From NCBI GenBank assembly GCA_010279815.1, contig QEOQ01000614.1, positions 9,265-73,264 of the forward strand: DNA of 64,000 nt. Direction: 5' to 3'. Both the position numbers and the translations under genes were made by a program. The DNA is from Brachionus plicatilis. Lineage: Eukaryota > Rotifera > Eurotatoria > Ploima > Brachionidae. This document shows, piece after piece, positions 47,741 through 60,711 of the stretch. Every line of letters begins with the position of its first letter. Position 1 is the first letter of the stretch. The notes beneath the pieces were generated by a model that saw nothing but the letters and a program-made list of their open reading frames with translations, did not search any database and was not told the DNA's origin.

Positions 47741-50700
47741 ATGTCTGCAAGCGAATTGTACACAAAGGACACGCGAGTTTGGATACCGGATGCGGACAAA
47801 GTGTGGAAAGCGGGCTGTCTATTAGACAACTATGAGGCGAGCAGTAAAAGCTTGAAAATAGTGATCGAAGATGACCAGCAGCAAATAGACTATGACATCA
47901 CCTCCAATCAAATACCCAACCCGAAGCTGCCGCCGTTGCGCAATCCGGACATTCTAATCGGCCAAAACGATCTGACGGCGCTCAGCTATTTGAACGAGCC
48001 CGAAGTGTTGTACAACTTGGAGGTGCGCTTTTTGACCAGCAATCAAATATACACCTATTGTGGCATTGTCCTTGTGGCCATCAATCCGTACGAATCGCTG
48101 CCCATCTATGGAAACGAAATAATTCAAGCGTACAATGGCCAAGATGTGCAGAACATGGATCCGCACATATTTTCGGTGTCCGAGGCCGCCTTTCAGAAAA
48201 TGATTCAATTCGATCAAAATCAGTCGATTATTGTGTCGGGCGAGTCCGGCGCAGGCAAAACAGTGAGTGCCAAGTATGCGATGAGATACTTTGCGAATGT
48301 GGGCGGATCGTCCGAAGAGACACAGGTCGAAAAAAAGGTGATGGCCAGCAATCCGATAATGGAAGCGTTCGGCAATGCCAAAACCACTCGCAATGACAAT
48401 AGTTCGCGTTTTGGAAAATTTATTCAAATCGATTTTAATCGAAGTCATCACATTGTCGGTGCCAGCATGAAAACGTATCTCTTGGAAAAGTCTCGCGTTG
48501 TCTTTCAGGCAAACAACGAACGCAATTATCACATTTTTTATCAATTGTGTTCACAATGCAACAACAAGGACTACCAGCATTTGCAACTAGCTGCGGCTGC
48601 TCAATTTGTTTACACAAATCAAGGCCAAGCCGAGACCATAGACAATGTAAATGATGCAAGTGTGTTTATGGAAACTTTGGATGCGTTTAAATTGCTCGGC
48701 ATTGGCCACAAAGATCAACAGGCTATTTTTTCACTCATTTCGGCCATTTTGCATTTGGGTAATGTAAAAATAGGCAGCGAAAAGTCAGCCGAGTCAAGTT
48801 TTGTACTTGTGAGTTTTTGTTCTTTTTTTTTAATATTTTTTCTTATTAAATTTTTTTTTTTTTTAAACAAATATTTTATTTAAAAAAAATTATATTTTTA
48901 TTGATTTTTTTAGAAAAACGATCAATCAATTAGTGTCATGTGCCAATTGCTCAATATAAACGAAAGTCACATGAGAGCATGGTTGTGCAACAAACGAATC
49001 AAGACTGTCAATGAAGTTGTCAATACACCACTTACTCTTAATCAAGTAATTATTTGAAATATGTTTTACTTATCGTATGACGTGATAAGAACATTCATTT
49101 TTTTTCTTTTTTAAATTTTTATCAAAAAAATCTAGTTTAGTAGAAATTTTGCTGATTTTTGGATAAGAGATGTAAGATAAGATGATAGGATAGGTGATGA
49201 TTTTTTTGTTATCTTATTTTATACACAATATTTTTTTCATCTTATAGTTCACAATATTTTTGTATCTTTGATTAAAATGATTGACAAAAAAAATTCTAAA
49301 TTTTTACTTTTATTGTAAACAACTATAATATTTTAATGTTATTTTAAATAAGGCTGCATGTTAAAGCGTCATTTATTTTGATTAAAAGTCAATAGAAAAA
49401 ATGTCAATTAAATTTAATTGATCATCGTCTAAAAGTAATTTTAATATCACATAGAACTAAAAAGTATTCAAAGATATCTTTTTTTTTTAATTAAGTAGAA
49501 TTTATAACTATTAAATTAGAATAATTAACCGGAATAAATTTTAATTAATTGCATATTGAAAAAATAAAATTTAAAAAAAAAAGATTATCAACAATAACTG
49601 TTAAATGACGTACTAGAATGATTGCAAGAATTGCTTTCGGTTCAAAGAGAGAATAATCATATAAGCTGAAGCATGTTACATCTATTTAGGAAATATAAGA
49701 GGAGTAAAATAACTAAAAAAGCAGTTAAGGCAGCATAAAAATATGAGCATCTAAATTCAATTAAAATTTTTGATAAATTTAATTTGGTTTACAAAAACTT
49801 TTACAAATCAATTAATTTATTTTTTATATAAAACATTTTGATATTTTGTATTTTAATGAATTATCTATTTTTATTGAAATAAACGAAGAGTTAATTTGTC
49901 TATCCAATAGACAAGGGCACTAGCCTGTTGATTAACTTTGAAACTTAAAAAAAAAAGCAGTCAAAAAATTAGTAAAAATGAAAAAAAAAATTATAAAGAA
50001 TTGAATATTTTTTTTTAAACGGGTAAAATTTATTTATTAATTGATGATATTTTTTTATTACGTCTTTGTGTTATACATTAGATGGCATTAATCTAATTAA
50101 TTTTAAATTTTGAGGGGTCTGTTTACTGTTCTTGTCAAAGATAATTTTTAGATACAAATAAATTATTTATAATAAATATTGTTGTAAATAAAAACTATTT
50201 ACTTTTTTCAATTAACCAAAATCTTACATAAACAATATGAATACAGTCAATTTTTGTATTCGAATTAACCTAATTTAAGCTAAAAATAAGCAAATGGTTA
50301 AAGAAAATGAACAAAAATAGATTATTAATACCGTAAATATTTATTTTTAAACGTCGCACTAAAAGCCCTTGAATTTGGTTTTGGTGCCTTAAAAAAATAG
50401 TTTTTTCGACTTACTAAAAAATCAAAATTGAAAATTTCTTCATTTAGTTGGCTTCCAGTTGTATAGGTTTTCATCTTTGCTTTTTTAAGTCTTGAAAAAT
50501 TCAATTTTTTCAAGGCACCTAGACAAAATTGTTGGGTTTTTAGTGCGACCTTAAAAAGCAAATATTTACGGTATTACTTCGGTAATACCGTAAATATTTT
50601 ATATAATTCCGAAGGTATAATTTTATAAACTCGGTTCAAATTTTTTCTAGGACAAAATTTTATGCTCTTTGACGCGCAATTGAGATCTTAGTCCTAGGAA

Positions 50701-53700
50701 TTTTAGTTTTTTCATTTTAACTCATCTTGGGTGATGAAAAAAATCACAAAAAAGATAAAAATGAATAAATTGTAAATTAAAAATAAAACATTAAAAAGAC
50801 AGTTTATGTGTCTATAATGAACAAGCTTCCATTATTTAAAAGGGATTATTTTACAGTTAATTACAGTAAAAAAAAAAGTAAAAATGTTATAATTTTTTTT
50901 CTAATTGTGCAAAAATGGTTCAGTAAAAATTAAAATATTGTAACAATTTTTACAAACGAATTCTACGCTCTGCATTTAATACAACAAAACCCAAACTTTG
51001 CAATTTATTGCAAATTTTAATCAGATATTTTTTGATGGTGTGCAACAAATAGAAAATTGCAGAATATTTGCAGAGCTTAGAATTCGTTTGTACAAATTTT
51101 TACAATATTGTACTTTTTACTGTAACATTTTTGCACAATTAGAAAAAAAATTATAACATTTTTACTTTTTTTTAACTGTAATTTTTGAACTAAAATTTCA
51201 CAATGGCATTTGTTTTTTAAAAATTACAAAACTCACTAAGATAATTAAGTTTTCGAGTTTTAAATGATTTTTTTTGATTTTAAAATTTTATTTTGATAAT
51301 TTTAATCATTGTGTTTTTTGCACTCAAACTGTGAATAACAAAAAAAAAATTAAAAAAAAAATCTTATTAAACTTTATTAAAAAATTAATCATTTTAAGGC
51401 TTTGTTTTCTCGCGATGCACTTGCCAAACACATGTACTCACAACTATTCAATTGGGTAGTCTCTCAAATAAACAAATGTCTAAAAAGTCCCGTTAAAACG
51501 CACTCGTTTATCGGCGTGCTGGACATATACGGCTTCGAGACATTTAAAGTGAATAGTTTCGAACAATTCTGCATAAACTACGCAAACGAAAAGTTGCAGC
51601 AGCAATTTTGTCAACACGTGTTCAAATTGGAACAAGAAGAGTATGTGAGAGAACAGATCAAGTGGTCGTTTATTGACTTTTACGACAATCAGCCGTGCAT
51701 CGAATTGATCGAAGGCAAAATAGGCATATTGGATTTGTTGGACGAAGAGTGCAAAATGCCCAAGGGCACCGATTTGACTTGGTGCAGCAAATTGTACGAT
51801 AAGCATTTAATCAAATCGAACAGTGGAGCAGCGGGGGCTGTGCTCAAAAATCACTTTGGCAAGCCGCGTATGTCGCAGAGTGCGTTCATTGTATTTCACT
51901 TTGCCGAAAATGTCGAGTATCAAGTGGACGGTTTTTTGGAAAAGAATCGCGACACTGTCCTAGAAGAACAACTCAAAGTGCTCAAGAGCAGTCAACTGGA
52001 TTTTGTGAGCGAACTATTTTGCGAAGAGTCAACAGCAGCAGCAGGCTCAGAGAGCCATTGGAAGCAGCAGAGCGGCAGCAAGTCGTATGAAGTGGCACGA
52101 ACAAACACAATGCCTGCGTCCTCAAAAACTCAAATGATTCGCAAAAAAACAGTGGGCTCTCAATTTAGAGAGTCGCTAAACAGTCTCATGATCGCTTTGA
52201 ACTCGACCACGCCGCACTACGTCCGCTGCATCAAACCAAACGATTCGAAGACACCGTTTAGATTCGAAGCGAAGCGGGCCGTCGAACAACTAAGAGCTTG
52301 CGGTGTGCTGGAAACAGTGCGCATAAGCGCTGCTGGCTATCCGTCTCGATGGACGTATCACGAGTTTTTTCAACGCTATCGCATGTTGTTCAACCGATTG
52401 GCCGATTTGACCAGTGGTAGGGCCAGTGGCAGTGGCCAAATGAGTCTAAAGGAGACGTGCGAGCGCATACTCGACTCGTTGCACTTTACTGCCACAAACT
52501 CAAACGCCAACACAAACACCAACACAAGCACAAATACAAACACAAACAAAAAGTATCAATTTGGCAAGACGAAAATATTTTTCCAAGCAGGCCAAGTGGC
52601 CTATTTGGAGAAGTTGCGCGGCGAAAAGCTTCGCTCGTCAGGTATCATGATCCAAAAGCACATACGAGGCTGGTTGGCTCGTTCCAAATACGCCAAAATA
52701 AAACGATCGACACTCTTGATCCAGTGTAGAGGACGCGGTGTGTTGGCACGCACTCTTCTAAAACACAAGCGGCAAACGCGAGCTGCCATTGTCATTCAGA
52801 GCAAGTGGCGTTCGTTTGTGGCCGAGCGCAACTTTGCTCGACAGCGATCTTTTGTGATCAAAGTGCAGAGTTTGTGTCGCGGTTGGTTGGCACGTCGCAA
52901 CAAACAATTGATGGTGCACAATTTGAAAGCGCGCATCATTCAAACTAGAGTACGTGGCTGGTTGGCTCGTAGACGATACGAGAAGATTGTGCGCGGCTTT
53001 GTTCTGCTTCAGGCTCATTTTAGACGACGCAAAGCCAGACGATTGTTCAAAACGTTGAAGATAGAGGCACGCTCTGTCGAACACCAAAAACAATTGAACA
53101 AAGGCCTCGAGAACAAAATTATTTCGTTGCAGCAGCACATCGAACGAATAAATAAGGAACGCGATGCACTCGCTCACAAAGTAGCCGATTTGGAGCCGCT
53201 CAAAGCTCAACTTCAAACGCTCAAACAGACCAGTGGCCAGGCCAAAGAGTCACAGGCCAAAGTGGCCCAATTGACTCAACAGCTAAACGAAATGAGTTCG
53301 GCCTATGACAAGTGCAAGTGCGAACGAGACTTGTTAAGCAAACAAAATGCCGACTTGGACAAACGATGCGAGCAAACAAATGCCCATTGTGGTCAACAAA
53401 TAAAAGAGACCAAGTTAAAGTTGGAACAAAGTGAGAGCAGAGTGCAAAGTCTTCAAGTTAAATTGGATCAAATGAAAGCTCAATTGATCGAACTGGAAAA
53501 CGAACGAGCCAATCACCAAAAGCTTATCACTCAATACTCGCAGCTAGAGCAACGCTTTGAACGAGTGCGCTCTGACATGCTCAGACTGAGCACTGCAAAC
53601 TCAACTGCAAACGACACTGTCAACGACACTGCCAACGACACTGTCAACAACACTGGCCGTGTCGATTTACTCAATTCGGATCTTGATTCTCTTCTCATTG

Positions 53701-56366
53701 ACGAACATGTTGAACACTCAAAAAAAGCAACCCAGTCCACTACCACACTCACATCGACAGATCAACATCAACATCAACAGCAGCAGCAGCAACAACAACA
53801 AGAGACACTGGCACAGCGTGTAGACAACTTCGAGGCAAACAAACATTTGTACATGAGTCAGAATGGGTCCGAAATGGACTTGAGTTTGGTGAGCAAGTTG
53901 CAGCGACGCATAGCTTCGTTGCAGTTGGAAAAACGGATGGAAGAGTGCGAGAGCAAAAATGTGAGCGTTGAACGCATTCAATTGGAAAAAGATCACGAGA
54001 CAATTAGGTGTCAAGAGCTCGAAATCGAAAATCAAAAGCTGCGTGACGATCTAGCACGTCTCAGACACTTGGTCGTTGACGACATTGACAACGCCACAAA
54101 CAGTGACTATTCAAACGACGCCAACGACGCAAACGACGCAAACGATGCAAACGAACACAGTGATGATCAAACAATGCACAATGACTATGTAAATGCAAAG
54201 AGAGACAAAGAGAGAGAGAAACAAAGTGAGAAAAAGATTGGCAAAGAAATGGAGAGTCAATTTGAGGCGTTGAGCGAAGAAGTGCAGCGTAGACGCGACG
54301 AATGCATTCAATTGAAATCGTTGCTAGTGGCCAACTATCGCCACAATTGGACAAACCATGCTCAAATCAAACACTCGGACACTGACACAGACAAAGACAA
54401 AGACAAGGACAAAGATAAAGACAAAGACATGGACATGGTGGACATGAGTCAAGTGGACACGAACGGATCCAACGAATTCGAAATAGCCTACAATACACAA
54501 AAAGTGCTAAATCGCATATTGGAAAATCAATTAATTGAAATGAAAAAAAAGCATCAACAAGACGAACAGGCCTATTTGAGTCAAATGAAAAAGTTAAACG
54601 ATCAATACGAACGACAACAAGAATTGTTGATGAAAGATTTGCCCGTTGATCTTAAGGCCGATGCCACTCTGCGAAATCAAATATTTCAATTGAGCGAAAC
54701 AAATTTGGACTTGAGCGAAAAGTGCGACAAGTACTCGGACGAAATAAAAAAGTACAAAAAAATGCTCAAGGTGTACATTAGACGATCAAGAGCGACCACC
54801 ACAAATACAACCACACACCTTCAATCACTTCAACCATCACTACAACCACCACTACAGCCACCACACACACAAACAACAACATTATCAACATCATCAACAG
54901 CCATTCCAATGTCCATGTCATTAGCCGATCGATTCAGCAACACACTCAACAATTTAAACAATTGGTCGCGCTCGTCAACTTCAAATGTGTCCATGGCAAA
55001 CAACGACGATCAATTTAACAATCAATTAAATAATCAATCGAACATAAATCAATTTAACAATGAGAATGGGTGGTTGTTGTCGTCGTCATCGTTGTCGTGT
55101 ATAGCGTATAGTCAAATGCCGCAAATAAACAAGAGCAGACAAAATGCAGTGGTCGAGTATTTGGGCGTGTTGGAGTGGCGATGTGAAGACGCGAGCAAAA
55201 TAATTGCCAAACTAGTGGACGAGTTGAAGCCGCGTTTGGCTGTTACTTTTTTGCCCGGTTTGCCAGCCTACATTATGTTTATGTGTGTGCGCTATGCGGA
55301 CATGTCCAATGATGACGACAAAGTTCGTTTGTTGCTCAGCTCGGCTGTTCAGTCGGTCAAAAAGTTGATCAAAAAAAAACAACAAGATCTGGACTATTTG
55401 GTGCTGTGGTTGGCCAATTTTTGTCGCCTATTGCACAATCTAAAACAGTACAGTGGCGAGCTAGCCTTTCAAAAGCACAACACTCTCAAACAAAACGAAC
55501 ATTGTTTGAAAAATTTCGACCTCACCGAATACCGTGGCATTTTTAGTGATCTAAGCATTTGGCTATTTCAGGGCATAACCAAAGACTTTGAGAAAAAAAT
55601 AAACGTGTTAATTGTGGCCGCAATGCTCGAACACGACGCTTTGTCCATTAGTGGTGACGATGTACACAATTCAACTCATTCAAATCATTCAACTCATTCA
55701 AATCATTCAAAGTCTTCCTTTAGCAACAACAACAACACAAGAGACAAACAACGATTTACGATGGAAACGTTGCTCAAAAAATTGTCCGAATTTTTGCACA
55801 CTTTGAATTCGCATGGCGTCGATCCACAAATAGTCGAGCAAATATTTAAACAATTGTACTATTTTATTGGCGCGGCCACCTTTAATCATTTGCTGTTGCG
55901 CAAAGAAGCGTGCAATTGGTCGCGCGGCGTCGATCTAAGATACAAGACCACTTTGTTAGAACAATGGCTTAGAGACAGCAAATTGCAGGATTCGGGTGCA
56001 CGAGAAATGCTCGATCCGATTGTTCAAGCAAGTCAATTGTTACAGGCACGAAAGACCCAGTCGGACATTCAGGCAATATGCGAAATGTGTCCCAAGTTGA
56101 CCATTGCTCAAATACAGCGCATTTTGTTCATGTACATGCCCGCCGAAGTCTACGAGGAAAAGTTGAGCCGTCAACTAATCGACCAAATAACAAACAGACT
56201 AAAAGAATTGCGCCACAACCAAAACAATAGCGAACAACAAAAGCTCATTATGGACACTCAAGTTCAAATGCCAATTTGTATTCCTTTCAATCCGTCCAAC
56301 ATTGGCCTAGAGACCATTGAGATACCGGCCGCACTCGATCTTGCTGCCTATGTTAGAAAAATTTAG
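47741..56366 (+). CDS. Class V unconventional myosin heavy chain
   Basis: Exons 47741-48808, 48914-49045 and 51399-56366, GT-AG and all phase 0, give about 2,055 residues. This is a processive actin motor carrying vesicles and mRNPs. The SH3-like start ([13 protein letters not shown]) is followed by the motor: P-loop GESGAGKT (167-174), switch [11 protein letters not shown], switch [10 protein letters not shown], and the converter. Six IQ motifs (about 810-953, such as [14 protein letters not shown]) bind calmodulin light chains. An interrupted coiled coil spans about 957-1530, and the cargo-binding DIL (dilute) domain about 1645-1990. It is about 200 residues longer than human MYO5A because of low-complexity insertions: (NT)n before [11 protein letters not shown] in the motor, (ND/DAN)n, and (DK)n between coil segments. 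Exon 3, over 4.9 kb without an intron, is unusual for this gene. Confidence 0.96.
50331..50571. mobile_element. 241-bp MITE with TA target site
   Basis: Terminal inverted repeats of about 38 bp begin CCGTAAATATTT and run through GTCGCACTAAAA, with few mismatches; inverted similarity continues inwards (GGTGCCTTAAAAAAAT against its counterpart). TA flanks both ends (50329-50330, 50572-50573). This fits a Tc1/mariner-type non-autonomous element. Just to the right, a further GGTAATACCGTAAATATTT forms a perfect palindrome with the element's right end. Confidence 0.8.
50861..51181. mobile_element. 321-bp foldback element
   Basis: Arms 50861-50974 and 51069-51181 are inverted copies about 113 bp long with only a few differences, starting TTACAGT and including AAGTAAAAATGTTATAA, CTAATTGTGCAAAAATG and ACAAACGAATTCTA. 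Only about 94 bp separate them. It would fold into one long hairpin as RNA within the myosin V pre-mRNA. No coding capacity. Confidence 0.85.
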
Positions 56367-57031
56367 TTCTCATCGTCATCATTGTTTGTTATTAATTGTA
56401 TATCATTTTGTACAAAAAAGAAACAAAAAAAGAAACAAAAAAGATTTCAACGAAAACAAGCATCATTTCGCCTATGCCTAACGTCTAGTTCTAGTTCTTT
56501 TTTCGTCATCAATCAACTAATTTAATTTTAGCATTATTTTATTAAAACAAATTTTATCAGTTTTTTCTTTTTTTTTTCTTTCCGGAGTTTAATTCAATTC
56601 TCCTTTCTTTTAATCAAATTGATTGACAAATAAATTTAGTCTTTTTCTATTATTTTATTTATTTTTATACTCTAATGATTTTAACCACACTATTAAATTT
56701 AATAAAATCGATTAGATAGTTTTGTTCATTTTTATTTGTTTTACTTTTTCAATTTAAAGGCTAATCGACAGACAGACGACGTTAGCCCAGTAGAATGGTC
56801 CGGTTCTAAATTGTCAAAAAGTGACAAAATAGCACTCATAAAAATAATTTATTTTGATCAATGTTATTGGTTTGATTGATTTGAAAAATTGAAAAAAAAA
56901 CTTTAACTTTAAATGTAAAAAAATTATTTTAATTATTAAATTACTAAAATATAAAGTAAAAAAAAATTTTAAATATTTTAACTGATAGGTAATATATATA
57001 TCAAGATTATTGACGGAAGTACATTTATTTT

Positions 57032-57439
57032 AGGTCTAGTGGATAGTGTTATCAGTTTAGAAAATAAAATATTAACAAAATCCTCATTGCCAGTGTTATC
57101 ATTTTGATAACAAAATTATTGTCTTGATTACTGTTAATTTTTAAAACATTGCAGGAATATTATTCTTTTTTTTTAATTGAATAATCAAAATTGAAAAAAA
57201 TAAAATTACTATTTATTAATTTAGGTTAAAATAATGAATAAAGAAAATATTCTAGAATCAAAGGTAAATATAACTTTTAGGTTTATTCCATAATAATAAT
57301 ATATTAAAATTCATTAATTTCATAGTTTCTTAATAAATATTGATAATTTTTTTTTCTTATTTATAACATTTTTTTTATCAATATTTTAATAAAAAATTTT
57401 GATAATCAAATTTCTTGATAACACTATCCATTAGATCTT
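57032..57439. mobile_element. Inverted-repeat element, about 408 bp
   Basis: The ends match in inverted orientation for about 24 bp: GGTCTAGTGGATAGTGTTAT at the left and the reverse complement of AGATCTAATGGATAGTGTTA at the right. The interior is AT-rich and includes a palindrome, TGTTATCATTTTGATAACA, at about 57093. No coding sequence. Confidence 0.55.
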
Positions 57440-59007
57440 TCATTTTTTGTAAAAATAAAAAGCATTTAGGTTATCAAAAAAAATTCAACCCAGTCACAAA
57501 AAAACGATGATTAATCGATGAAAATTGATAGATGAATCATTAAAAAGTTAGGAACCATTTCATCGAAATTCAACGATGAAAAATAAGAACATTTCATCGA
57601 AAATAATCAATGAAATAATATTCTAATACGACATAATTAATTTAATTTTTAAATATAATTTATTTTTAATTTTTAAAATTATTTTTAAAAAGATAATAAA
57701 AAGCAGACATTATAAAAACTTGAGTTCTTTTTCCAAATTTTTTCAAAGTTAATCTACACTTTTGATTCATGAAAAAATCAATTTACTTTTTCTCAAGAGA
57801 ATTTTTTATTTTTTAAGTAAATTATTAGCTTTAGAATTGAGCTTTATTGTATTTTTATATCAAAGAAAATTGCTAGCAATCCAATTAGATATAAAATCCT
57901 TTGTTAAGAGGAGATCCACTAGATACACAATTGATTTAGAATTTATACTAATTTTTAGCCTTAAGTGTGGTTAAATTTCCAGAACTATTTTCGAATAAAG
58001 GAAAAATTTTATAAAATTATGCAATTTTTTAATGAAAAAACTAACATAAAATATTTAACGTACAAAATTTTGAGTCTCAAATAGAAGCAACTTTTTTCTT
58101 ATATTCGAATCACTTTTTTCATTTGGAAAAAATTCGAATAAAAGAAAAGCTTTGATGACCGTCCTTTCTTATATTCTAGTAAGTACAGTATTAAAAATAT
58201 ACCAAAAAAATATTCATTTTTCGGAATCAAAATTGATTAACTACTCCATGAGAATATTTAGAAAAACATTTTAAGTAAAAGTAGTGGTAAAACAAGTAGG
58301 ACTTTAAATGCTCCCTTTTTTTTTGAGTGAACTTTTTGCAATTAAAACTATCCATCGTAAAACAGTTTACTTGTTACTTCTTTTCTTTAACTTTTTAAAG
58401 TTTATTTCATAATTTTTAGAGAACGAAAAAGGACGTATATTATTGATCAAAAAAATTAAGAGACACTTAAGAATTATAATTAAAAACAAACTATTTCAAA
58501 TATTTCCTCAATTAAAGATATAACTGATACAGCCCAATAATTATCTCCTGTCTGATCTATTCTTATATATAGGAAAAACTTAAGCCAATTTTCGGTCACC
58601 TGGAATACTCTTCCATTTGAGATATATGTTAAAAAATATTAAAGAATGGTTATTTATATATATCATGGAGTCTTTTCAAAATTTTCGAATGGATTTCAAT
58701 GAAACCATACCAAATAGACCTGGCGTTTGTATCAATCCGTTTGAATCTTTTGAAAAGATGCCAAAATCAGCATTTTTCCTCGTTTAAATTGATGATTTAG
58801 GAAAACTGCAGAATTTCTTGGATTTCATCTTATTCCAGTTAAGTTAGTTCAAAACTTCTTCTATCTTTTCCATAATTATTTATATTGCTTTCAATTTTAC
58901 AATTCAAGTTACTATGGCAACAAAAGCATATTTAATTTTTAGAAGCCCTTAATTCAAAATCGAACCATGCAACTCGCTGATATAAATTTATTTTGATATG
59001 TTTCAAT

Positions 59008-59542
59008 GGATATTGCTAAAAAATGTACCCATACTTTTTAGCCGAAATGCACTACGGCTGAGTCCCGTCTTATTAATATTTTAGATGCAAAATTTAATAA
59101 GCTTTTTAACAAATCCATCAGCTAAGCTCTAAAAACTTAAAAGGAAAACGATATTTGATCAAAATTTTTACTTTGCCTTAATCCAATTTTTATAATTTTT
59201 AAATCACAAATGACAGAGAAAATAGTTTAAATTTTCTAACTAAACTAGAAATGCTTGATTCATGTGATAAATAAAAATTTATCGAAATTTACAACAACAA
59301 AAAATTCAAAATGTTTTAAAAGAATAGTCATATTTCGTTAAAAAAAAATGAAAAAAAATGTAAGATTTTTCTAAAAAAATTACAATTATAGAAATTTTAA
59401 TAATTATAACATTTAATTTTTAAGATTTTTAAAATAATAACAAATTTATCTATCATTTAAAATCGACAAGTTTTTTAAAAATAAAATAATACATTTTGTA
59501 TTTCGGCCAAAAAGTATGGGTCAGTTTTTTAGCAATATCCGT
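59008..59542. mobile_element. Inverted repeats with about 41-bp arms
   Basis: The left arm (about 59008-59048) contains GGATATTGCTAAAAAA and CCCATACTTTTTAGCCGAAA; the right arm (59500-59542) is its inverted copy with a few changes. The roughly 450 bp between have no coding sequence. A non-autonomous DNA transposon is likely. Confidence 0.55.
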
Positions 59543-59849
59543 TTCAATAGCTAAAGTAATATAAATTTTAATAAATTCCCTCATATTTTTATTATACAAT
59601 TTTTATTAGCTTATTTACAAATGAAAAATCAATTTTACCTAGAAGCCTTCTAATTTTGCCAATTTTTTGTTCACACAAAACACGAAAATATTTACGCTAA
59701 GTATTGTCTTTTTTGATCGCAAGAGCGGAAGTTTAAGAAAAAATGAGAATTCAATTCATAATAAATTGAAGATAAATTGAATTCTGGTCTTTTACAATTT
59801 ATTTGTTAATAAAATGAATCTATTTCACTTAAAAAAAAAGGTCATCAAG

Positions 59850-60130
59850 TTCAATTTTTCTCAGCTTGGTCTTGACCACGTTCATAAGCGTCTTCTCATA
59901 CTTTGAATATAAATCGACGAATCAACTAATGCTTTGTTAACTAAAGCTAAAAGCTCTCTTAAACTTTTTGAGACAAACAGTCCCAAAAATTATCGAACGG
60001 ATCCGCTTCTACGAAATTAGGTGAGTTGATATTCTTTGACACAAAATGGTGAGTTTTCGTGGTGTTGGTGAATAAAAGGTAAAAGCATGTGCCTTTAAGA
60101 ACTCTATAATGTGACATATGAAATAAATCA
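59850..60130 (-). pseudogene. Possible mariner-type transposase remnant
   Basis: Minus-strand frames give NSPNFVEADPFDNFWDCLSQ followed by a KV-x-E block and, after a stop, IYIQSMRRRL. This resembles the NSPDxNPxDxFxWxxLKxKV block near the third catalytic acidic residue and the C-terminal end of Tc1/mariner transposases. Stops break the frame and the first two acidic residues were not found. Confidence 0.4.
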
Positions 60131-60289
60131 GGTTATCATTTATATTCACAAAAAAGCTGGATTAAAAAAAAAAAAACAGTTAAGGTAAAAATATTACATG
60201 TTAAATGAATAATTGTCTAGTTTTTATTAAATTATTGTTATGTTCTTCAGTTACCAAAATTAAATATTTAGCTAAAACGGTTAAAATAA

Positions 60290-60614
60290 CAACGAAAACA
60301 ACAACAAAAACACATTAATTAATTTTATTAAATGACAATTATTTTATCTAAAATTCATAATCAATGTAGAAAATTAAAAAAAAAAATTATGATTTGACCC
60401 AAATTTTCAATTAGAAATCTTGAAAATTAAAAAAATTATTTTAAAATGAGCTAAAAATTTGAGTTTTTTTTTAAAATTTTCAATATTTCAATTTAAAAAT
60501 TTGCTTCAAATCATAATAATTTTTTTTTAATTTTCTACCTTGAATATGAATTTTAGATAAAATAATTGTCATATAACAAAATAAATTAATATGTTTTTGT
60601 TGTTGTTTTCATTG
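60290..60614. mobile_element. 325-bp near-perfect palindrome (foldback element)
   Basis: Two arms meet almost without spacer (centre about 60452). The outer 110 bp are nearly identical in inverted orientation, including GAAAACAACAACAAAAACA, ATGACAATTATTTTATCTAA and GTAGAAAATTAAAAAAAAA; the inner parts are more diverged. It ends about 100 bp before the acyltransferase start codon, so it may lie in that gene's promoter or leader. Confidence 0.85.
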
Positions 60615-60711
60615 GTATAAGAAACATATCTCAATATTATATAATATTAGATTTAAAAAATATATTTTTAACGTTAGAAGAAAATTTAGTTTTTAAAGTT
60701 TTTTTTTTTAA

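Larger units (their letters stand above)
49046..51398. other. 2.35-kb second intron of myosin V
   Basis: The intron is AT-rich with no nested gene. It carries two complete inverted-repeat elements (50331-50571, 50861-51181) and a short extra copy of the first element's terminus at 50585-50601, so its length is at least partly due to transposon insertion. Confidence 0.7.
56367..60711. other. 4.3-kb intergenic region with inverted-repeat elements
   Basis: Between myosin V and the acyltransferase, both on plus. It contains the inverted-repeat elements and mariner-like remnant listed separately. A patch at 57490-57600 has several TTCATCGAA/CGATGAAA motifs in both orientations. A 32-codon ORF near 58689 is not recognised. 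The rest is AT-rich filler. Confidence 0.55.

Noticed and set aside
47954..48544. 196-codon minus-strand ORF opposite myosin V exon 1
   Set aside because: It is the antisense shadow of the motor domain, whose plus-strand frame is unmistakable.
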